The position numbers and the translations under genes were made by a program. Shown here piece after piece: positions 58,729 through 64,000 of a stretch of 64,000 nt of DNA; positions within the stretch are counted from its first letter, which is position 1; every line of letters starts with the position of its first letter. The stretch covers positions 1 to 64,000 of the forward strand of contig NZ_PVZV01000015.1 in the NCBI RefSeq assembly GCF_002995495.1, read 5' to 3'. The notes under the pieces are model-generated. The model saw nothing but the letters and a program-made list of their open reading frames with translations. It was not told the origin of the DNA and made no database searches. The stretch comes from Actinocorallia populi (lineage in GTDB: Bacteria > Actinomycetota > Actinomycetes > Streptosporangiales > Streptosporangiaceae).

Positions 58729-61005
58729 CCGGTCGCGGGCCGCGGCCACCACGGCCTGGCCGAAGGAGATGCCGCCGTCGTTGGGCGGGGTCCGGGTGTG
58801 GGTGAGGACGCGGAAACCGGTCTCCTCCAGGCCGGTCACGACCAGTGTGAGCAGGGTGAGGTTCTGGAAGACGCCGCCGGACAGAGCGGCCGTCGTCAGG
58901 CCCGTGCGGTCGCGCAGGACGCCCGCGGCCCGGACGACGGCGGCGGCGAGGCCGTTGTGGAAACGGGCGGAGACCGTTGCGGCGGAGACGCCCGCGCGCA
59001 CGTCCTCGGCGGCGCAGCGCACCAGGTCCGCGCAGGAGATGACCAGAGGGTCGCCGTCCCGCACCGCCGCCGGATAGGCGGCGCGTTCGTGCGGGTCGGC
59101 GTGCCGTTCCAGTTCGATGGCGGCCTGGCCTTCGTAGAACACCTCGTCCCGGATGCCGGCGATGGCGGCCACGGCGTCGAAGAGGCGGCCCGCGCTGGAG
59201 GTGAGCGGGGCGTTCGGACCGGTGCGGGCCAGGGCGGTCACCGCCTCCCAGCGGTCGGCGTGGCGCCGGGAGAGGGCGAGCTCCGGGGGGTCGCCGGCGT
59301 AGGCGGCCTGGAGGTGGGCGGCGGCCATGCGCCAGGGCCGGCGGATCGCGGCCGTGCCGCCCGGCATCGGAACGGGCTCCAGGTGGCCCGCCCGCCGGTA
59401 GGAGGCCAGGTCGGCGACGAGCAGCTCACCGCCCCACAGGGTGCCGTCGGGGCCGTGGCCCAGCCCGTCGAAGGCGACACCGATCACGGGGCCGTCGGCT
59501 CCGTTGTCGGCCAGGCAGGCGGCGAGGTGGGCGTGGTGGTGCTGGACGCCGGTGAGCGCCAGGCCCTCGGCGTCGGCCAGGTCCAGCGCGTACTTCGTGG
59601 ACGGGTACTCCGGGTGGAGGTCGTGGGCGACGACCTCGGGATCGATGCCGAACAGGCGGCGGAAATGGACGATTCCCTCGGTGAACGCGCGCAGCGTCCC
59701 GTAGCTCTCCAGGTCGCCGATGTGCTGGGACGGGAACGCCCGCACGCCCTTCGCCAGGCAGAAGGTGTTCTTCAGCCCGGCGCCGCAGGCCAGGACGGGA
59801 CGGGGGAAGGGGCGGTGCACCGCCAGCGGGGCCGGGACGTAACCGCGCGAACGGCGCAGCGGCAGCTCCCGGCCGCGGAAGGCGCGGACCACCGAGTCAT
59901 CGACGCGCACGTGGACGGGGCGGTCGTGCGTCAGGAATCCGTCGGCCAGCCCCGAGAGGAGTTCCAGCGCCTCGTCGTCCCGGTGGACGATCGGCTCGTC
60001 CGCGAGGTTGCCGCTGGTCAGGACGAACGCCTCGCCGAGCCGTACGGCCAGCAGGTGGTGCTGGGGCGTGTACGGCAGCATCACGCCCAGCTCCCCGGTG
60101 CCGGGCGCGACAGCCTCGGCCACCGGGGCGGCGGCACGGCGCGGCGCGAGCACGATGGGGCGGCGGGGACCGGTGAGCAGGCGGACGGCCGTCTCGTCGA
60201 GGACGGCCAGGGTGTGGGCGACGGCGAGGTCGGGCGCCATCACGGCGAACGGCTTGGCCTCCCGGCGCTTGCGGGCGCGCAGCAGGCGGACGGCGTCCTC
60301 GTGCGCGGCGAGCACGGCCAGGTGATGGCCGCCGAGCCCCTTGACCGCCAGGATCCTGCCGTTCCGCAACCACGCGGCGGCGTTCGCGACCGGGTCCCCC
60401 GGCACGGGCGCGCCGTCCGCGTCCAGCAGCCGCAGCGAAGGCCCGCAGCCGGGGCAGCACACGGGCTGGGCGTGGAAGCGCCGGTCCGCCGGATCGCGGT
60501 ATTCCCGCTCGCAACCGGCGCACAACGCGAAGCCGCTCATCGTGGTGTTGTGCCGGTCGTAGGGCACATCGGTCGTGATGGTGAACCGGGGCCCGCAATG
60601 GGTGCAGTTGGTGAAGGGATAACCGAACCGTCTGTCATCGGGATCGGTGAGGTCTCCCAGGCAATCGGCACAGGGCGCCATGTCGGGGGAGACCAGCGTC
60701 GAACGCCCCGGTAGCGGGATGCTGGGCACGATCTGGAACCCGGTCTCCCCGGCGGGCTCGGCCGGGCACGTGGTGACCCGCTCGACGAGGGCCAGGGGCG
60801 GCGCCCGCAGCTCCAGGTCGGCGACGAAGGCGTCCAGCGCGCACGCCTCCCCCTCGGCCTCGGCGAAGACGCCGTCGCCGTCGTTGCCGACGAAACCCGC
60901 CAGCCCGTAGCGTCCGGCCAGCTCGTGGACGAACGGCCGGAACCCCACACCCTGGACGATGCCCTCGACCCGGATCCTGATCCTGGACCGGGGCGGCGCG
61001 TCCAT
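58693..61005 (-). CDS. hypF: Carbamoyltransferase HypF
   Basis: 770 residues. Domains in order: acylphosphatase (GIVQGVGFRPFVHELA, about 1-90), two zinc fingers (CADCLGDL, CTHCGPRF, CAGCEREY, CCPGCGP), YrdC-like (about 190-380) and a Kae1-like region (HHHAHLAACLADNG, then SGGVFQNLTLLTLV). It makes the carbamoyl adenylate for HypE. It starts by TGATG overlap with the SIS gene. Together with 61005-62801 it forms a convergent operon. Confidence 0.94.
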   Translation of the reverse strand: MDAPPRSRIRIRVEGIVQGVGFRPFVHELAGRYGLAGFVGNDGDGVFAEAEGEACALDAFVADLELRAPPLALVERVTTCPAEPAGETGFQIVPSIPLPGRSTLVSPDMAPCADCLGDLTDPDDRRFGYPFTNCTHCGPRFTITTDVPYDRHNTTMSGFALCAGCEREYRDPADRRFHAQPVCCPGCGPSLRLLDADGAPVPGDPVANAAAWLRNGRILAVKGLGGHHLAVLAAHEDAVRLLRARKRREAKPFAVMAPDLAVAHTLAVLDETAVRLLTGPRRPIVLAPRRAAAPVAEAVAPGTGELGVMLPYTPQHHLLAVRLGEAFVLTSGNLADEPIVHRDDEALELLSGLADGFLTHDRPVHVRVDDSVVRAFRGRELPLRRSRGYVPAPLAVHRPFPRPVLACGAGLKNTFCLAKGVRAFPSQHIGDLESYGTLRAFTEGIVHFRRLFGIDPEVVAHDLHPEYPSTKYALDLADAEGLALTGVQHHHAHLAACLADNGADGPVIGVAFDGLGHGPDGTLWGGELLVADLASYRRAGHLEPVPMPGGTAAIRRPWRMAAAHLQAAYAGDPPELALSRRHADRWEAVTALARTGPNAPLTSSAGRLFDAVAAIAGIRDEVFYEGQAAIELERHADPHERAAYPAAVRDGDPLVISCADLVRCAAEDVRAGVSAATVSARFHNGLAAAVVRAAGVLRDRTGLTTAALSGGVFQNLTLLTLVVTGLEETGFRVLTHTRTPPNDGGISFGQAVVAAARDRSADAGQRIADE

Positions 61006-61676
61006 CACCGGGGGTCCCGCAGGTCGGCCATGACGAGCTCCCCCAGCACGTGGTACAGGGTCGTCTGCGCCTCCTGGATGCGGTGCACGGAGGCGGACGG
61101 GACGACGAAGAGGTGGTCGACGGCGCCGGATCCGGCCATCGGGCCGCCGTCGTATCCGGCGAACCCGACCGTCACCATGCCGAGGCCCGCGGCCTCCTCC
61201 AGGCCGCGGAGCAGGTTGGCCGAGCCGCCGCTGGTGGAGAACCCGGCGGCCACATCCCCGCGCCGCCCCAGCGCGGCGATCTGCCGTGAGAAGACCACCT
61301 CGAACCCCACGTCGTTGGCCAGCGCCGTGACGGACGCCGTGTCCTGGGGCAGGCAGAAGGCCGGCAGCGGCCGGTCCGGCGGGGGAGGGGCGGCCAGCAG
61401 GGTCGTGAAGGCCTGGGCGTCGGTGGCGCTGCCGCCGTTGCCGAACGCCAGCAGCCGACCTCCGGAGGCGAAGGACTCCGCGACGGCCTGCGCGCACCGA
61501 CTGAGGGCGGCGGCGAAACGGGCGGTCAGGGAGGCGCGCAATACGGCGATCTCGGCGAACTTCTCGGCCGTGGAACTCTCCGCGTCGGCCAGCAGGGCGT
61601 CGAGATCGTCCCGTGCGGGGTACAGGAACGGGTACAGCGCCTCCAGGCCGAGGCCGGACTCCCCGCCCGTGGTCAT
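61005..61676 (-). CDS. SIS-domain (phosphoheptose isomerase-like) protein 1
   Basis: 223 residues. GmhA-like sugar isomerase: FGNGGSATDAQAF and FSTSGGSANLLRGLEEA match the phosphate-binding motifs, and the C-terminus HRIQEAQTTLYHVLGELV is typical. A true sedoheptulose-7-phosphate isomerase role seems unlikely inside a hydrogenase operon, so a specialised sugar-phosphate or maturation role is inferred. Translationally coupled on both sides. Confidence 0.82.
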   Translation of the reverse strand: MTTGGESGLGLEALYPFLYPARDDLDALLADAESSTAEKFAEIAVLRASLTARFAAALSRCAQAVAESFASGGRLLAFGNGGSATDAQAFTTLLAAPPPPDRPLPAFCLPQDTASVTALANDVGFEVVFSRQIAALGRRGDVAAGFSTSGGSANLLRGLEEAAGLGMVTVGFAGYDGGPMAGSGAVDHLFVVPSASVHRIQEAQTTLYHVLGELVMADLRDPR

Positions 61677-61894
61677 GACGGCTCCTCCACCCGTGCGATG
61701 GCCTCCTTGGCGTGCACCAGCACGAGGTCGCCGGGTTCGGCGTCGACCAGAGCCACGCTGATCTCAGCCGGTCCGTCCGCGGTGTCGACGAGCGCGAGCC
61801 CTCCGGGAAGCACCTCGCGCACCCGCATCGCGACGGCGGCGTCAGAGCAGGTGACGCAGACGTCGTCGGGGCAGTGCGGTTCCGTTCCCGTCAT
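61673..61894 (-). CDS. HypC/HupF-like hydrogenase chaperone, second copy
   Basis: 73 residues. HypC-like fold: VCVTCSDAAVAMRVREV at the N-terminus and PGDLVLVHAKEAIARVEE at the C-terminus. Instead of an N-terminal MC it has an internal CVTC pair (Cys13 and Cys16), unlike the HypC at 56230. It may hold the Fe group in a different step, or serve another partner. It overlaps both SIS genes. Confidence 0.8.
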   Translation of the reverse strand: MTGTEPHCPDDVCVTCSDAAVAMRVREVLPGGLALVDTADGPAEISVALVDAEPGDLVLVHAKEAIARVEEPS

Positions 61895-62442
61895 GCGGGC
61901 ACCTCTTGTTCCAGCGGTCCAGGGTGTTCGAGGAAGACGTGAACCAGCTCCCAGAGCACGTGGTAAACGGTCACGTGGGTCTCCCGCACGATGCGGGGGT
62001 CGTCGGAGGCGACGGCGAGCACATGGTCCGCGACCGGCTCGGGCCGTTCACGGCCGGTCAGCGCGACGGTGAGCGCACCGCGCTCTCGCGCCGCGGCCAG
62101 AGCACGCGGCAGGCTCGTGCTCTCTTCACCGGAGGAGAGCCCGAGGACGATGTCGTGCGGTCCCGCCAAGGACGCCAGACGGGCCGCGTACACCTCGGCC
62201 AGACCGTCCCCGGTGACGGCTCCACTCAGCGCCCCGGCGTCGCAGCTCAGCGAGAGGGCGGGCAGCGCGGGCTTGCCGACGATCACCGGATGCACGAACT
62301 CGACCGCGAGGTGCGCGGCGTCAGCGGCCGCCACGCCGTCGCCGAAGGTGAAGAGGGTGCCGCCGCGGCGAAACCGCACGGCCATGGAGTGGCAGGCACG
62401 GACGACCCGGTTCGCCTCCGGATGCGGGGTGTCGCCCTTCAC
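61891..62442 (-). CDS. SIS-domain protein 2, divergent paralogue
   Basis: 183 residues from a GTG overlapping the PadR stop. It resembles SIS protein 1 (FGDGVAAADAAHLAVEFV, LGLSSGEESTSLPRALAAA, HVTVYHVLWELVHVFLEH). The NGGSA and STSGxS motifs are changed to GDGVAA and SSGEES, so substrate binding has probably altered. The two SIS proteins may form a heteromer. Confidence 0.8.
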   Translation of the reverse strand: MKGDTPHPEANRVVRACHSMAVRFRRGGTLFTFGDGVAAADAAHLAVEFVHPVIVGKPALPALSLSCDAGALSGAVTGDGLAEVYAARLASLAGPHDIVLGLSSGEESTSLPRALAAARERGALTVALTGRERPEPVADHVLAVASDDPRIVRETHVTVYHVLWELVHVFLEHPGPLEQEVPA

Positions 62443-62801
62443 CGGGCACCGCGCATGAGCTCTCCGGTCCGGGAGACCTCGGTCCAGCGCGCGACGCAGG
62501 AGTCGAGCATCCGGGAGAAGGCGGCCAGCCGCGGAACCCACCCCTCCAGGTCTCCCCGGCCCTCGGGCGTGAGCTCGTAGCGGCGCCGCGCGGGTCCGGC
62601 CCCCGACGGCTCCCAGGCCGACCTGAGCAGGCGCGCCCGCTCCAGGTCCCGCAGCACCCGGTAGGCGTGGCCCGGTTCCACTCCCGGCACCCCCAGCTCG
62701 CCCAGCCGCTCGATCAGCTCGTAACCGTGCCCGGGCCGCTCGTAGAGCAGCAGGAGGAGAAAAGGACGCAGCAGGCTCCGGATCTCGTTGCCTTCGACCA
62801 C
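62439..62801 (-). CDS. PadR family regulator of the SIS/hypF operon
   Basis: 120 residues from a GTG with a GGAGGGG site; longer upstream frames look like non-coding extension. The winged helix reads RPFLLLLLYERPGHGYELIERL, then GHAYRVLRDLERARLLRSAW and RRRYELTPEGRGDLEGW. It is the first gene of the operon and likely controls it. Confidence 0.85.
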   Translation of the reverse strand: MVEGNEIRSLLRPFLLLLLYERPGHGYELIERLGELGVPGVEPGHAYRVLRDLERARLLRSAWEPSGAGPARRRYELTPEGRGDLEGWVPRLAAFSRMLDSCVARWTEVSRTGELMRGAR

Positions 62802-62848
62802 GTCCCCTCCCGGCTCGGTGAGCACTCTCCGTGACTGTCTCCTACCTG

Positions 62849-62858
62849 TTTCCGGAAA
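62849..62858. promoter_or_regulatory. Palindrome upstream of the PadR/SIS operon
   Basis: TTTCCGGAAA is a perfect 10-bp palindrome, about 48 bp before the PadR start. A second GGAAAA follows directly. It is a candidate operator for the PadR protein. Confidence 0.4.
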
Positions 62859-62984
62859 GGGGAAAACACGAAGATCGCGGGGACCGTGGACTCCGGGAGA
62901 AGGGACCATCGGCCCTAAGCCCGGCATACGACTCGGATCGATCATCGAGTCATGCGATCGCTCCCCCTCCAGACCCGAACGGGC

Positions 62985-63812
62985 CTAACCGGTGATCACC
63001 GCGATGATCCGGGCGCCCGGCGGGAACTCGCCCAGGCGCACCAGGGTGAAGAGGCCGCAGAGCATCTTCCCCGTGTAGACCGGATCGAGCCGGACTCCGT
63101 GGCGCTCGGCGAAGTCCGCCACGAAGGCGTCGAGTTCGGCCGTGCGGCGGGCGTAACCGCCGAAATGGAACTCCGTCCGGATCGACCAGGCGGAGTTCTC
63201 GCGTCCGTGCTCCCGCTGCAGGCGGACCACCTCGTCCCGCAGGAACCCGCTTCCCTTGAGCACCGAGAAGCCCAGCGCCCGCGCCCCCTCGCGCAGGCCC
63301 AGCGCCAGGCCCGCCAGCGTGCCGCCGGTGCCCACGGGGCAGCACAGGACGTCGTAGGGCTCGGTGATCTCCGCCGCGAGCTCGGCGCAGCCCCGGACGG
63401 CCAGGGCGTTGGAGCCGCCCTCCGGCAGGACGTAGAAGCGTCCGGGAGGAACCGGCTTGTCGCGGTAGGCGGTGCGCGAGACGTACTCCAGCCGCATGCC
63501 CCGCGACACCGCGAACGACAGGACGGGGTTGAGCGGCAGGTGCTCCTCGCCCCGGATGACCCCGACCGTGCGGAACCCGAAGCGGTGGCCGGCGGCGGCC
63601 GTCGCCCGGATGTGGTTGGAGTAGGCGCCGCCGAACGTCAGCAGGGTGTCGTGCCCCTGCTCGACGGCGGCCTCGAGGTTGTACTTGAGCTTGCGCCACT
63701 TGTTGCCCGGCAGCTCCGGGTGGATGAGGTCGTCCCGTTTGAGGAACAGCCGCACGTCCCCGAGCCGCTCGTCGGCGATCTCGACCAGGGGAGAGGGCAG
63801 GAGGAGCTCCAC
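62985..63812 (-). CDS. PLP-dependent D-cysteine desulfhydrase/ACC deaminase-like enzyme
   Basis: 275 residues from the GTG at 63812 (VELLLPSPLVEIADERLG). The frame is open to 63866 with a TTG, so the start is uncertain. The PLP Lys lies in PGNKWRKLKYNL, then FGGAYSNHIRATAAAG, LPEGGSNALAVRG and PVGTGGTLAGLALGL follow. Members cleave D-cysteine or 1-aminocyclopropane-1-carboxylate; I cannot tell which. It is not clearly tied to the hydrogenase genes. Confidence 0.85.
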   Translation of the reverse strand: MELLLPSPLVEIADERLGDVRLFLKRDDLIHPELPGNKWRKLKYNLEAAVEQGHDTLLTFGGAYSNHIRATAAAGHRFGFRTVGVIRGEEHLPLNPVLSFAVSRGMRLEYVSRTAYRDKPVPPGRFYVLPEGGSNALAVRGCAELAAEITEPYDVLCCPVGTGGTLAGLALGLREGARALGFSVLKGSGFLRDEVVRLQREHGRENSAWSIRTEFHFGGYARRTAELDAFVADFAERHGVRLDPVYTGKMLCGLFTLVRLGEFPPGARIIAVITG

Positions 63813-63904
63813 CCGCCCCAGCGTAGCCGCAGCCGCGGTTTTCCCCGCCCGGTGGCCGGGGATCAAGATCTACACCAGGGGGGCCGTCGGATGGGCGTGG
63901 TGCT

Positions 63905-64000
63905 ATGAGCGCGGAGAACGGACGGCCGGCCGGCCGTCCCGTGGTGATGCTGGTGGTCGCCACCGTCGGGTTCGCGGTGAACTTCTGGGCCTGGGCGCTG
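63905..64000 (+). CDS. N-terminal fragment of an MFS transporter (nitrate/nitrite-type)
   Basis: The window ends within this gene. The visible start MSAENGRPAGRP is followed by VVMLVVATVGFAVNFWAWAL, typical of the first membrane helix of NarK-like nitrate/nitrite transporters. The assignment rests on only 32 residues. Confidence 0.5.
   Translation, partial: MSAENGRPAGRPVVMLVVATVGFAVNFWAWAL

Noticed and set aside
61005..61676. Lipopolysaccharide heptose biosynthesis gene (gmhA)
   Set aside because: The operon is devoted to hydrogenase maturation and a Gram-positive actinomycete would not make heptose LPS.

Overview
The window is very GC-rich, densely packed DNA with third-position G/C bias, many ATGA/GTGA start-stop overlaps and frequent GTG/TTG starts. 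Gene content (a complete mce/yrbE operon, a KstR2-type regulator, hsa/ksh/kstD steroid genes, a mycofactocin-type SDR, a DtxR-type iron box and an actinobacterial-type [NiFe]-hydrogenase) points to a filamentous or related actinomycete, probably Streptosporangiales/Thermomonosporaceae-like. The genus cannot be fixed from the sequence alone. I saw no tRNA, rRNA, CRISPR array, insertion sequence or phage gene.

Layout. 1-2.0 kb: the end of an unknown gene, a TetR regulator with a small downstream partner, and a second TetR regulator. 2.2-11.5 kb: a cholesterol-oxidase-like GMC flavoenzyme, then a likely operon for a three-subunit molybdenum hydroxylase (large, FAD and [2Fe-2S] subunits), a CoxG-like membrane protein, a mycofactocin-type SDR, a cytochrome P450 and an XdhC/CoxI maturation factor. 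11.5-20.4 kb (minus strand): yrbEA-yrbEB-mceABCDEF-mas, a lipid/steroid importer. 20.4-21.6 kb: a helically phased operator array, a decayed TetR copy and an intact TetR gene. 21.7-24 kb: sirtuin, SDR and kstR2. 24-29 kb: a pair of MutS-like ATPases, a peroxiredoxin and a coiled-coil membrane protein. 29.2-30.8 kb: an iron-regulated fhuF/fecE pair. 30.8-40.6 kb: regulators, acyl-CoA ligases (one FadD3-like), SDR, esterase, HsaB-like flavin reductase, an LLM monooxygenase and IclR. 40.8-48.4 kb: hsaA-hsaD-hsaC-kstD-kshA-orf-kshB-SDR, which together cover steroid ring A/B opening. 48.6-49.7 kb: a secreted ricin-type lectin and a small secreted protein. 49.9-58.7 kb: a group 1h-like [NiFe]-hydrogenase operon with hypA, hypC, hypD and hypE. 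58.7-62.8 kb, convergent: a PadR-led operon with two SIS-domain proteins, a HypC-like protein and hypF. The right end has a PLP-dependent D-cysteine desulfhydrase/ACC-deaminase-like gene and the start of an MFS transporter.

How it fits together. KstD and KshAB would convert an imported steroid to the 9,10-seco phenol. HsaA with the HsaB-like reductase hydroxylates ring A, HsaC cleaves it, HsaD hydrolyses the product, and the FadD3-like ligase would activate the remaining C/D-ring propionate. KstR2 suggests that the C/D-ring genes lie elsewhere. The hydrogenase could supply electrons from trace H2 during starvation.

The most interesting unexplained signals are: (i) a 21-bp-period, one-helical-turn-phased operator array shared by the mce promoter and the molybdenum-hydroxylase promoter, which joins them into one putative regulon; (ii) the fossil TetR gene next to that array; (iii) three palindromes exactly 23 bp apart in the tetR/GMC intergenic region; (iv) a box shared by three promoters of the steroid region; and (v) the SIS/HypC-like operon attached to the hydrogenase.
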